Source: Pseudomonadota bacterium
Lineage (GTDB): Bacteria > Pseudomonadota > Gammaproteobacteria > Burkholderiales > Burkholderiaceae_E
DNA: 64,000 nt
Assembly (NCBI GenBank): GCA_023389055.1
Contig: JAEWFA010000052.1
Location: 1-64,000, forward strand
Reading direction: 5' to 3'
In this document: positions 1 to 8,187 of the stretch, piece by piece
Position numbering within the stretch: the first letter of the stretch is position 1
How the letters are laid out: each line of letters starts with the position of its first letter
The notes under the pieces: generated by a model
Database searches by the model: none
What the model saw: only the letters and a program-made list of their open reading frames with translations
Told to the model about the DNA's origin: nothing
Program-made: the position numbers and the translations under genes

Positions 1-8
1 AAACGGCA

Positions 9-38
9 TTGACGCATCCGTGTTTTTGTATGTATCAT
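9..38 (+). promoter_or_regulatory. putative sigma-70 promoter of the cytochrome c gene
   Basis: A TTGACG box (9-14) and a TATCAT box (33-38) are separated by 18 bp in a stretch much richer in A/T than the rest of the window. They lie about 60 bp upstream of the cytochrome c start. Each box matches five of six consensus bases. This is inferred from sequence only. Confidence 0.45.
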
Positions 39-96
39 TCATTTTTGCACGGCATGTATCAATATCGAGCGTCCCTTCAATCATTCGGAGACGACC

Positions 97-984
97 ATGG
101 GAAAAGCATTCCGGATCGCCGGCCTCCTCGCCGTCCGGTTGGGAGCCGTCGCCGGTGCGGCCGTGCTTGCGGGATTGCAGCTCGCCGATGCGAGAACGCA
201 TCGCACGATCGACGTCGTGGTGCGCCCGGTTGCCCTGGCGGACGATGAACCGGCGCGGGAGCGCGGGCGCTACCTGTACCGTTCCCGCGGCTGCATCGAC
301 TGCCACGGAGCGGACGGCACCGGCCGGACGTTCCTCGACGGCGGCGACGCGCTGCGGATTCACGGTGCGAACCTCACGACGGGCGCCGGCAGCGCTGTCG
401 CGGACTACCGTACGGAAGACTGGGTACGCGCCATCCGCCACGGCGTCGCGCCGTCGGGCAGGCCGCTGCTCGTGATGCCGAGCGAGGACTACAACCGCTT
501 CACCGACGCGGATCTCGGCGCGCTGATCGGCTACATGCGCAGCCTGCCGCCGGCGGCCGGCGAGCCTGCCGAGGTCAGGCTCCCGATGGCGGCACGCTTG
601 CTGTACGGCTTCGGCGCGATGTCGGACGCGGCGGCGAAGATCGACCACGCCCGCCCGCCGCAGGAACCGGTCGCCGAGGGCGTGACGCACGCGCATGGCG
701 CCTACGTCGCCAACATGTGCCTCGGTTGCCACGGACCACAACTGCTCGGCGGCCGTATTCCCGGCAGCCCGCCCGACTGGCCGCCTGCGCCCCGGCTGGC
801 GCCGGGCGAAGGCTCGGCGATGGCGAACTACCCGGACGCCGAGTCGTTGATCCGGCTGTTTCGCACCGGCAAGCGCGCCGACGGCACGGCGGTTCGCGTG
901 ATGCCCTTCGATTCGCTGCGCGAGACGAGCGAAACCGACCTGCGGGCGCTCCACCTGTACCTGGGCGGGCGAGCCGCGTCGTAG
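97..984 (+). CDS. diheme c-type cytochrome
   Basis: A 295-residue exported electron carrier. A hydrophobic N-terminal segment (about residues 7-30) acts as signal peptide or membrane anchor. Two heme c attachment motifs are visible: CIDCH at residues 66-70 and CLGCH at 208-212, so two cytochrome c domains sit in tandem in the periplasm. Methionines such as those in VMPSED (first domain) and VMPFDS (second domain) are candidate distal ligands. The size and two-domain form resemble the cytochrome subunits of membrane-bound dehydrogenases, but no dehydrogenase gene is adjacent, so the partner is unknown. The ATG is chosen because GGAG lies 7 bp upstream. The gene converges on aspA with only 8 bp between stops. 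Confidence 0.85.
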   Translation: MGKAFRIAGLLAVRLGAVAGAAVLAGLQLADARTHRTIDVVVRPVALADDEPARERGRYLYRSRGCIDCHGADGTGRTFLDGGDALRIHGANLTTGAGSAVADYRTEDWVRAIRHGVAPSGRPLLVMPSEDYNRFTDADLGALIGYMRSLPPAAGEPAEVRLPMAARLLYGFGAMSDAAAKIDHARPPQEPVAEGVTHAHGAYVANMCLGCHGPQLLGGRIPGSPPDWPPAPRLAPGEGSAMANYPDAESLIRLFRTGKRADGTAVRVMPFDSLRETSETDLRALHLYLGGRAAS

Positions 985-992
985 CCCCTCCG

Positions 993-2417
993 CTAATCCA
1001 CAACCCGGATCGGCCGCGGCCGCGTCAGCTCCTCCGGGCGCATCAACCGGTCGAGCTGCGCCTGCGTCATCAGCCCGCGCTCGAGGACGATCCGGTAGAC
1101 GCTCCCGCCGGTGGCGTCGGCCTCGGCCGCCACGGCCGTGGCGTTCGCGTAGCCGATGTACGGGTTCAGCGCGGTGACGATGCCGATCGAGTTCTCCACC
1201 ATCGCCCGCAGCCGCTCGCGATTGGCCGTGATGCCGCGCACGCAGCGCTCGGTGAGCGTGCGGCATCCGCGCTCCAGGTGCTGGATGCTCTTGAACAGGC
1301 TGTGCGCGATGATCGGCTCGAAGGCATTCAGCTGAAGCTGCCCCGCCTCGGCCGCGAAGGTGACCGTGACGTCGTTGCCGATCACCTCGTAGGCGATCTG
1401 GTTGATCACCTCGGGGATCACCGGGTTGACCTTGCCCGGCATGATCGACGAGCCGGCCTGCATCGCCGGCAGGTCGATCTCGTTCAATCCGGCGCGCGGA
1501 CCCGACGACAGCAGCCGCAGGTCGCTGCACGTCTTCGACAGCTTCACCGCGACGCGCTTGAGCACGCCCGACAGTTGCACGAAGGCGCCGCAGTCCTGCG
1601 TGGCTTCGATCAGGTTCGGCGCGGTGACCAGCTCGATGCCGCTGATCTTCGACAGGCTGCCGCAGACGAGCCGCGCGTAGTCGGGGTGCGCGGTGATGCC
1701 GGTGCCGATCGCCGTGCCGCCGAGATTGATCTCGCGGATCAGCGAGGCGGCCTCGCGCAGCCGTTCCTGGTCTTCGCCGATCATCGTCGCGTACGTGGAG
1801 AACTCCTGGCCGAGCGTCATCGGCACGGCGTCCTGCAGCTGCGTGCGCCCCATTTTCAGCACGTCGGCGAATTCGTTCGCCTTCGCGTCGAAAGCCAGCC
1901 GCAGCTGCTCCATCGCGTCGATCAGCGCGCCGATGCCGAACCAGGCGGCCACCTTCAACGCCGTCGGATAGACGTCGTTGGTGCTCTGGCTCATGTTGAC
2001 GTGCTCGATCGGATGCAGCGTCGCGTAATCGCCTCGCGTGCGCCCCATCAACTCGAGGGCGCGGTTGGCGATCACCTCGTTGGCGTTCATGTTCGTCGAG
2101 GTGCCTGCGCCGCCCTGGATGACGTCGACGACGAACTGCTCGTGCAGCCCGCCGCCCAGGATCTCCTCGCAGGCGCGTTCGATCGCGTCGGCGCGCTGCG
2201 GATCGAGCAGGCCGAGCGCCTGGTTCGCCTGCGCGGCAGCCTGCTTGATCGCGGCAAGCGCGCGCACCAGTTCCGGGTAGATCGAGATCGGCGTACCGGT
2301 GATCGGGAAGTTCTCGATCGCGCGCAACGTGTGCACGCCGTAATAGGCGTCGGCGGGAACCTCGCGGTCGCCGAGCAGATCGTGCTCGGTGCGGGTGGCG
2401 GTGACAGTGGGCTTCAT
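993..2417 (-). CDS. aspA: aspartate ammonia-lyase (aspartase)
   Basis: 474 residues, the usual length for aspartase. It catalyses reversible deamination of L-aspartate to fumarate and ammonia in the cytoplasm. The superfamily signature GSSIMPGKVNP, containing the flexible catalytic serine loop, is intact, as are the substrate-binding segments GAGTSTNMNANEV and HVNMSQSTNDVYPT. The GSSIMPGKVNPVIPEV form favours aspartase over class II fumarase, whose equivalent loop usually reads GSSIMPGKVNPTQ. Its ATG overlaps the TGA of the upstream cupin gene by 4 bp, so the two are translationally coupled. It is the last gene of the serA-nnrS-cupin-aspA group. Confidence 0.93.
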   Translation of the reverse strand: MKPTVTATRTEHDLLGDREVPADAYYGVHTLRAIENFPITGTPISIYPELVRALAAIKQAAAQANQALGLLDPQRADAIERACEEILGGGLHEQFVVDVIQGGAGTSTNMNANEVIANRALELMGRTRGDYATLHPIEHVNMSQSTNDVYPTALKVAAWFGIGALIDAMEQLRLAFDAKANEFADVLKMGRTQLQDAVPMTLGQEFSTYATMIGEDQERLREAASLIREINLGGTAIGTGITAHPDYARLVCGSLSKISGIELVTAPNLIEATQDCGAFVQLSGVLKRVAVKLSKTCSDLRLLSSGPRAGLNEIDLPAMQAGSSIMPGKVNPVIPEVINQIAYEVIGNDVTVTFAAEAGQLQLNAFEPIIAHSLFKSIQHLERGCRTLTERCVRGITANRERLRAMVENSIGIVTALNPYIGYANATAVAAEADATGGSVYRIVLERGLMTQAQLDRLMRPEELTRPRPIRVVD

Positions 2418-2749
2418 GAGGATCCGTTTCGCACGACGGTGACGAGCACCGAGGTGTCGGTGAGTGCGTGGAAGGCGTGCGCAACGCCGCCCGACAGGTA
2501 CATCAACTGGTGGGGACGGAGTCGCTTCGCCTCGTTGTGCGCGAAGACCTCGAGCTCTCCCTCGAGGCAGTGCACCGTCATCGGGCCGGCGACCCGGTGC
2601 TCGGGAACCGTCTTGCCCGCGGCCAGCACCAGGCGCATGACCTCGATGTGGTCGTCGCGCGCGATCGCAGTGGAAGGCACGTCGTCGATCGCAGCCCCCA
2701 GCGGCAGGATCTCGACGATCTCTCCGGATGTCGCGTGTTTCAGTGCCAT
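2414..2749 (-). CDS. small cupin-domain protein
   Basis: A 111-residue single-domain protein with a cupin fold. Metal-ligand-like positions are seen in PEHRVAGPMTVHCLEGE (H and E residues of cupin motif 1) and GGVAHAFHAL (H of motif 2). Such small cupins bind a metal or small ligand and may be sensors or enzymes; the sequence does not say which. The start is set by GGAG 7 bp upstream and by the resulting 4-bp overlap with aspA, which suggests a role tied to aspartate or nitrogen use. It is a short gene easily missed because a longer overlapping open frame runs through it. Confidence 0.75.
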   Translation of the reverse strand: MALKHATSGEIVEILPLGAAIDDVPSTAIARDDHIEVMRLVLAAGKTVPEHRVAGPMTVHCLEGELEVFAHNEAKRLRPHQLMYLSGGVAHAFHALTDTSVLVTVVRNGSS

Positions 2750-2793
2750 GACCGGATCTCCGTTGGCTGCGGCCGCGCGACGGTCGACGACGC

Positions 2794-4020
2794 TCAGCCG
2801 GGCTTGCCGTCGAGCCGAGCCCGCGTCAGCACGGGCCAGGAGCGCGCGACGTACAGGCCGAAAGCCGCCGCCCAGAGTATCGCAGAGGCCTGCACGAAAC
2901 CGACGAGGTGCGCAGGACTGGCGATCGGCCCGAACACGCGCACCACTGCAGCGGCGAAAACGAGCCCGTACATCGCGGCCTCGAAGCCGTCGGCGCGCAG
3001 CGGCCGGGCCGTGTGCCCGCGCGCCGTGCGCGTCATCATGCCGAGGGTCAACCCGCCGATGCCGCCGACCGTGAGCGCGTGCACCGACACCGAGTGGGTG
3101 ACGAGGCCGGCGGAGACCCCGGCGCGCAACAGCAGGTGCACGACGATCCACGCGTAGGCGACGTGCAGCACCCAGACCAGCGGCGCGGAGAAGGTCCGCC
3201 AGGGCTGCCACAGCGCCAGCCGCGTGGCGTTCGCCAGCGCTGCCGCCAGCGCGACGACGCCGGCGAGCGCCGGCGCCCACGCCAGTGCCTGCGCCGGCAG
3301 CAGGTCGACGACGAACAACGCGATGACCGACCCGAGCGAGAGCTTCTCGACGATGGGATTGCGCCGCGCCTCCAGGCCCGGAATTCCGTTGTTCGTGAAC
3401 ATCGGCACGACGCGCCCGGCCATCACCACCATGATGAACAGCACGACGTCCAGGCCGAGGCGCACGCCGTGCAGCGGGTCGAAGACGATCGCTCCGCCCA
3501 GCGCCGCGTGCACGACGAGCGCGAGCGCGCCGAGCAGCACGAGCAGGCCGACGAAGAAGTAGTTGCGCCGGTTGCGCGAGCGAACGATCGGTATCCCGAT
3601 GCCCACCGCGACAGCAACCGGAAACGCCGCGTTCGCCAGCGCGGCCGCAATCGGCCACGGACCGAGCACCAGCACGCGCGCGAGCACCCACAGCGCCGCG
3701 AGCACCATCAGCGACGCTCCGGTGGGCGTCGGCCGGTTCGTCCAGTTTCGCACGGCCGTGAGGAGAAAACCGGCTATCACCGCCAGCGCGTAACCGAACA
3801 GCATCTCGTGCGCGTGCCACAACGGGCCCCGCAGAACCGCGTGCTCGAGCGTTCCGCCGAACTGCAGCGTCCACAGAACGATATCGAGCGCGGCGAAGGT
3901 TCCGGCGAGCAGATAGAACGGGCGAAAACCGAGCTGCCACAGCGCGAAAGCGGGCACGGGCGGCGCGGCGGCGGGTGCGGGACGCCCGGGTCGCTGGAGT
4001 GGCAGGTCCTTCATCGTCAT
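2794..4020 (-). CDS. nnrS: NnrS family heme/copper membrane protein
   Basis: About 408 residues and around 12 hydrophobic segments, matching the NnrS family. The family signature with conserved histidine, HAHEMLFGYALAVIAGFLL, is at roughly residues 70-90, and the MFTNNGIPG segment is also typical. NnrS proteins are inner-membrane proteins linked to nitric oxide stress in denitrifiers and others; the mechanism is not settled. Two ATGs (4020 and 4014) are possible and neither has a strong ribosome binding site. It starts 19 bp after the serA stop on the same strand, so it is probably co-transcribed with serA. No denitrification genes are in the window. Confidence 0.85.
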   Translation of the reverse strand: MTMKDLPLQRPGRPAPAAAPPVPAFALWQLGFRPFYLLAGTFAALDIVLWTLQFGGTLEHAVLRGPLWHAHEMLFGYALAVIAGFLLTAVRNWTNRPTPTGASLMVLAALWVLARVLVLGPWPIAAALANAAFPVAVAVGIGIPIVRSRNRRNYFFVGLLVLLGALALVVHAALGGAIVFDPLHGVRLGLDVVLFIMVVMAGRVVPMFTNNGIPGLEARRNPIVEKLSLGSVIALFVVDLLPAQALAWAPALAGVVALAAALANATRLALWQPWRTFSAPLVWVLHVAYAWIVVHLLLRAGVSAGLVTHSVSVHALTVGGIGGLTLGMMTRTARGHTARPLRADGFEAAMYGLVFAAAVVRVFGPIASPAHLVGFVQASAILWAAAFGLYVARSWPVLTRARLDGKPG

Positions 4021-4039
4021 GTCGCGAGGCGCGGCGCAG

Positions 4040-5281
4040 TCAATACAGGATGCGGCAGCGGATCGTGCCTTCGATCGAGCACAGCTCCTCGAGCGCGATG
4101 CGGCTGGCGTCGCTGTCGGTGTCGATGACGACGTAGCCGACCAGTGCGTTCGTCTGCAGGAACTGCGCCGAGATGTTGATGCCCGCGCGGGAGAAGCGCT
4201 CGTTGATGTTGGCGATGATGCCGGGAACATTGCGGTGCACGTGCAGCAGGCGCGACTTGCCCAGATGCTCGGGCAGCGAGACCTCGGGGAAGTTCACCGC
4301 CGAAACGGTCGAACCGTTGTTGCTGTAGCGAAGTAGCTTGGCCGCGACCTCTCCGCCGATGTTCGCCTGCGCCTCGGAGGTGGAGCCGCCGATGTGCGGG
4401 GTGAGGATCACGTTGTCGAAACGCAGCAGCGGCGACTCGAAGATCGCGTCGTTGCCCTTGGGCTCCACCGGAAAGACGTCGATGGCCGCGCCGAGCAGGT
4501 GTGCGCGCTCGAGCGCGTCGGCGAGCGCGTCGATGACGACGACGTTGCCGCGCGAGGCGTTGATCAGGAACGACCCGGGCTTCATCGCAGCGATCTGCTT
4601 CTCGCCGATCATCTCGTGCGTGGCCGGCGTCTGCGGCACGTGCAGCGTGACGACGTCGGCCAGCCGGAGCACCTCGTCGAGCGACGCCGCCTGGCGCGCG
4701 TTGCCCAGCGGCAGCTTGCTCTCGATGTCGTGGAAGACGACGCTCATGCCCAGCTGCTCGGCGAGCACGCCGATCTGCGTGCCGATGTGGCCGTAGCCGA
4801 CGATGCCGAGCACCTTTCCGCGGACTTCCCACGAATGCGCCGCGCTCTTTTCCCAGCCCCCGCGATGCAACTTCGCGTTCTTCTGCGGGATGCCGCGCAT
4901 CAGCATGATGACCTCGCCGAGCACGAGCTCGGCGACGCTGCGCGTGTTCGAGAACGGCGCGTTGAAGACCGGAACGCCGCGCAGCGCGGCCGCGTCGAGG
5001 TCGACCTGGTTGGTGCCGATGCAGAAGCAGCCGATTGCGGTGAGCTTGGGGGCCTGCGAAAGCACCTCGGCGGTCAGGTGCGTGCGCGAGCGGATGCCCA
5101 GGAAATGCGCGCCTTCGATCGCGCGCGCCAGTTCGTCGCCCGACAGCGACTGCTTGTACGTGTCGATGTTCGTGTAGCCGTCGTTGCGCAGGACGTCGAC
5201 GGCCGAGGCATGGATGCCCTCGAGCAGGACGACCTTGAGCTTTTCCTTCGGGACGGACAGGCGCTGAGCGGGTTGGGTCAT
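4040..5281 (-). CDS. serA: D-3-phosphoglycerate dehydrogenase
   Basis: 413 residues, the length of the E. coli-type enzyme with one C-terminal ACT domain. It oxidises 3-phosphoglycerate with NAD to open the serine pathway. The nucleotide-binding motif VGYGHIGTQIG is at about residue 160; catalytic residues are in NASRGNVV (Arg) and LTPHIGGST (His). The last 80 residues (HVHRNVPGIIANINERFS to the end) form the ACT domain, which in this subtype senses serine. It is the first gene of the leftward group and is divergent from the HIT gene across 113 bp. Confidence 0.95.
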   Translation of the reverse strand: MTQPAQRLSVPKEKLKVVLLEGIHASAVDVLRNDGYTNIDTYKQSLSGDELARAIEGAHFLGIRSRTHLTAEVLSQAPKLTAIGCFCIGTNQVDLDAAALRGVPVFNAPFSNTRSVAELVLGEVIMLMRGIPQKNAKLHRGGWEKSAAHSWEVRGKVLGIVGYGHIGTQIGVLAEQLGMSVVFHDIESKLPLGNARQAASLDEVLRLADVVTLHVPQTPATHEMIGEKQIAAMKPGSFLINASRGNVVVIDALADALERAHLLGAAIDVFPVEPKGNDAIFESPLLRFDNVILTPHIGGSTSEAQANIGGEVAAKLLRYSNNGSTVSAVNFPEVSLPEHLGKSRLLHVHRNVPGIIANINERFSRAGINISAQFLQTNALVGYVVIDTDSDASRIALEELCSIEGTIRCRILY

Positions 5282-5394
5282 GGGCGGTGCGTGCCGGGGT
5301 TCGGCGTGAGAAACCGGCCGTTGCGGCGCGAATGGGATGCCGGAAAGCGCGTTATTGTAGGGCCTGCCCGAATGTCCCGTTCCCGGAGCCCGGT

Positions 5395-5796
5395 GTGCCC
5401 ACGATCTTCGAGAAGCTGTACCGCGGCGAGCTGCCGTGTGCCCGCGTCTACGCCGACGAGCACGTCTTCGCGTTCATGGATGCCGGCCAGGTCAACGACG
5501 GACACGTGATCGTCGCGTCGGTGAAGCCCTACGAAACGTTGATGGATGCCGACGAGGAAACCGCCGTGGCGATGATGAAGGCGGCACGCCGAATTGCCAT
5601 CGCCGTCGAGCGCGACTTCGCCGCCGACGGGGTGACCGTCCTGCAGGCGAACCGCGTGGCCGGCTGGCAGACCGTGCCGCACCTGCATCTGCACGTGCTG
5701 CCGAGGGTCGCGGGCGACGCCGTCACGCTCGGCTGGCCGCGGCGCGATCCGCCGATCGAGCGGCTGCGCGAACTGGCGGCGCGCATCCGGCTCTGA
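5395..5796 (+). CDS. HIT family nucleotide hydrolase
   Basis: 133 residues with the histidine triad HLHLH (His96, 98, 100) followed by VLPR, the hallmark of HIT nucleotide hydrolases or transferases. The conserved N-terminal part TIFEKLYRGELPCARVYADE begins right after a GTG at 5395, which has GGAG 7 bp upstream; an in-frame ATG at 5287 would add 36 poorly conserved residues, so GTG is preferred. Substrate is likely a nucleoside phosphoramidate or dinucleotide. The gene is monocistronic and divergent from serA. Confidence 0.9.
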   Translation: MPTIFEKLYRGELPCARVYADEHVFAFMDAGQVNDGHVIVASVKPYETLMDADEETAVAMMKAARRIAIAVERDFAADGVTVLQANRVAGWQTVPHLHLHVLPRVAGDAVTLGWPRRDPPIERLRELAARIRL

Positions 5797-5818
5797 TGGT
5801 TGCGACTTGCGTCGCGAC

Positions 5819-7078
5819 TCAGCCCGCCCAGCCGCGCAGCGCGCCGATGCCGATCGCGGCGACGACTACGGCCCACGGCGGCCAACGCAGACCGACCAGC
5901 AACGCGTAGAGGGCACCGGCGAACAGTGCATCGGCCAGCCCGCGTACCGCGCTCGTCGCGACCGGGTCGATCCATGCGGCGAGCAGCACCCCCACCACGC
6001 CGGCATTGACTCCGGCGATCGACCGGCGCAATGCCGGTCGCGCACGCAGTTCGTCCCACCACGGAAGCGCCGCGACGAGCACCAGCAGGCCCGGCAGGAA
6101 GATCGCGACCAGGCACAGCGCCGCTGCGGCCCAGGCGCCGAGCGCAGAGGCGCCGGCCGCCGTCGAACCGGCGATTCCCGGTGTGCCGAGCACGCTGCCC
6201 AGGTACGCCGCGAAGGTGAACAGCGGCCCTGGAACCGCCTGTGCCGCGCCGTAGCCGGCGACGAAGGCGGACTCGTCGACCCACCCGGGCGCGACGACGC
6301 CGGCCTGCAGCAGCGGCAGCACGACGTGCCCGCCGCCGAAGACCAGCGCGCCTGCCCGGTAGAACGCCGCAGCGATCCCGAGCAGGGGGTAATGAGACCA
6401 CGACGCGGCGATCGGCAGCGCCACGAGCAACGCGATGAACAGCACTGCCGCGCTCGCTCCGGCGCGACGCGAAACGCGATGCCGGGGCTCAATCCCTGAA
6501 GCGGCTGCGGGGCGCGCAGCGTCGACCGCGTTGCCGCACGCGCGCGTCGACCCGCGCAACAGCCAGGCGCCCCCCAGCGCCGAAGTCGCGAGTGCGACGA
6601 ACTGCATTGCGGCGCCCCCGTGCGGCAGCACGATCGCTGCAGCCAGCAGCGCCAGCCCGCGCCGCGTCGCGTCGGGAGTCAGCGCACGCGCCATCGAAAC
6701 GACCGCCTGCGCGACGACGGCCACTGCCACGACTTTCAGCGCCTGCAGCACGCCGGCGAGCAAGGGATTCGCCGAATCGATCCTGGCGAGTCCGAGCGCG
6801 AACAGCACGAGCGCGATCGCCGAGGGCAGCGTGAATCCGGCCCACGCCGCAAGCGCCCCGCGCCAGCCTGCCCGCTGCAGGCCGATCGCGAAGCCGACCT
6901 GGCTGCTCGCCGGACCAGGCAGGAACTGGCACAGCGCGACGAGCTCGGCGTAGCGCCGCTCGTCGAGCCAGCGACGGCGCTCGACGAACTCGGCGCGAAA
7001 GAAGCCGAGATGCGCGATGGGGCCGCCGAAGGAGCTCAGTCCGAGCTTCAGGAAGGCGAGGAAGACTTCCGCAGGCAC
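5819..7078 (-). CDS. chrA: chromate transporter, two-domain ChrA type
   Basis: About 419 residues with two homologous CHR domains. The N-terminal one has FGGPIAHLGFF and QFLPGPASSQVGFAIG; the C-terminal one has FGGGHVVLPLLQ and AQAVPGPLFTFAAYLG. Known members export chromate or take up chromate/sulfate-like oxyanions across the inner membrane. There is no ATG near the conserved start; the GTG at 7078 gives the family's normal N terminus and avoids overlap with the divergent dehydratase gene. No chrB regulator is adjacent, so this may be a housekeeping rather than resistance copy. Confidence 0.88.
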   Translation of the reverse strand: MPAEVFLAFLKLGLSSFGGPIAHLGFFRAEFVERRRWLDERRYAELVALCQFLPGPASSQVGFAIGLQRAGWRGALAAWAGFTLPSAIALVLFALGLARIDSANPLLAGVLQALKVVAVAVVAQAVVSMARALTPDATRRGLALLAAAIVLPHGGAAMQFVALATSALGGAWLLRGSTRACGNAVDAARPAAASGIEPRHRVSRRAGASAAVLFIALLVALPIAASWSHYPLLGIAAAFYRAGALVFGGGHVVLPLLQAGVVAPGWVDESAFVAGYGAAQAVPGPLFTFAAYLGSVLGTPGIAGSTAAGASALGAWAAAALCLVAIFLPGLLVLVAALPWWDELRARPALRRSIAGVNAGVVGVLLAAWIDPVATSAVRGLADALFAGALYALLVGLRWPPWAVVVAAIGIGALRGWAG

Positions 7079-7199
7079 TCGAACCGGTACCCGCGATGGC
7101 GACTGCCGTGTGAGTGGGTGCTGCAGCCTCGCACACCGGCACGCCGGCGACAAGGCCTGAACGCTTCGCCGCCTTGCCGGCGCTGTATCCTTTGCGCCG

Positions 7200-8177
7200 A
7201 TGCCGCCTGCCCCGCCCCTGCCGACGATCGACGACGTGCGCGCCGCCGCGGCACGGCTGCGCGGCCATGCGCACCGCACGCCCGTGCTGCGCTCGGCAAC
7301 CGCCGATGCGCGCACCGGCGCCTCGATCTTCTTCAAGTGCGAGAACCTGCAGCGCATGGGGGCGTTCAAGTTCCGCGGGGCGTTCCACGCGGTCTCGAAA
7401 CTGGCGCCCGCGCAGCGCGCGGCCGGCGTGGTCGCCTTCTCGTCGGGCAACCACGCGCAGGCGATCGCCCTCGCCGCACGCGAGCTCGGCTCGCGCGCCG
7501 TGATCGTGATGCCGGCCGACGCGCCGGCGGCGAAGCTTTCGGCCACGCGCGACTATGGCGCGGAAATCGTGACCTACGATCGCGTGCGGGAGTCGCGCGA
7601 GGCGATCGCGCAGCGGCTCGCCGACGAGCGAAACCTCACGTTGATCCCGCCCTTCGATCACGACGACGTGATCGCCGGACAAGGAACGGCGGCGCTGGAG
7701 CTTTTCGAGGAAGTCGGCGCGCTCGACGCGCTGTTCGTGCCGGTGGGCGGCGGCGGGCTGTTGTCGGGCTCGCTGCTCGCCGCCGAAGCGACGTCGCCGG
7801 GTTGCGCTACGTTCGGCGTCGAACCGAGCGCCGGCGACGACGCCCGGCAGTCGCTGCGCCGCGGCGAGATCGTCACGATCGGCATTCCCGAGACGATCGC
7901 CGACGGCGCGATGACGACGCATCTGGGCGAACGCACGTTCCCGATCATCCGGCGGCTGGCGCGCGACATCGTCGCGGTCGACGACGCCCGCCTGATCGAA
8001 GCGATGCGCTTCTTTGCCGAGCGGATGAAGATCGTCGTCGAGCCGACCGGTTGCCTGGGCGCGGCCGGCGCATTCGCGCAGGCATCCCTCTGGAGCGGCA
8101 AGCGCATCGGCGTGATCCTCAGCGGCGGAAACGTCGACCTGGCGCGTTACGGCGGGTGGCTCGCCGCCGGGCTCTGA
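7200..8177 (+). CDS. PLP-dependent serine/threonine dehydratase family enzyme
   Basis: 325 residues, the length of single-domain fold-type II enzymes (no C-terminal ACT domain). The lysine that binds pyridoxal phosphate is Lys57 in GAFKFRGA; the asparagine of SSGNHAQAIA and the glycine loop GGGGLLSG hold the cofactor. The family includes biodegradative threonine/serine dehydratase, serine racemase and threo-3-hydroxyaspartate ammonia-lyase, and sequence alone does not separate them. It is divergent from chrA across 121 bp and converges with the TRAP permease gene (10 bp gap). Confidence 0.88.
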   Translation: MPPAPPLPTIDDVRAAAARLRGHAHRTPVLRSATADARTGASIFFKCENLQRMGAFKFRGAFHAVSKLAPAQRAAGVVAFSSGNHAQAIALAARELGSRAVIVMPADAPAAKLSATRDYGAEIVTYDRVRESREAIAQRLADERNLTLIPPFDHDDVIAGQGTAALELFEEVGALDALFVPVGGGGLLSGSLLAAEATSPGCATFGVEPSAGDDARQSLRRGEIVTIGIPETIADGAMTTHLGERTFPIIRRLARDIVAVDDARLIEAMRFFAERMKIVVEPTGCLGAAGAFAQASLWSGKRIGVILSGGNVDLARYGGWLAAGL

Positions 8178-8187
8178 ACACGCCCCG

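Noticed and set aside
717..3074. A 785-codon open frame on the plus strand, antisense to aspA
   Set aside because: It lies opposite well-supported genes, is rich in Arg, His and Asp in the pattern produced by reverse-reading GC-rich codons, and has no recognisable domain.
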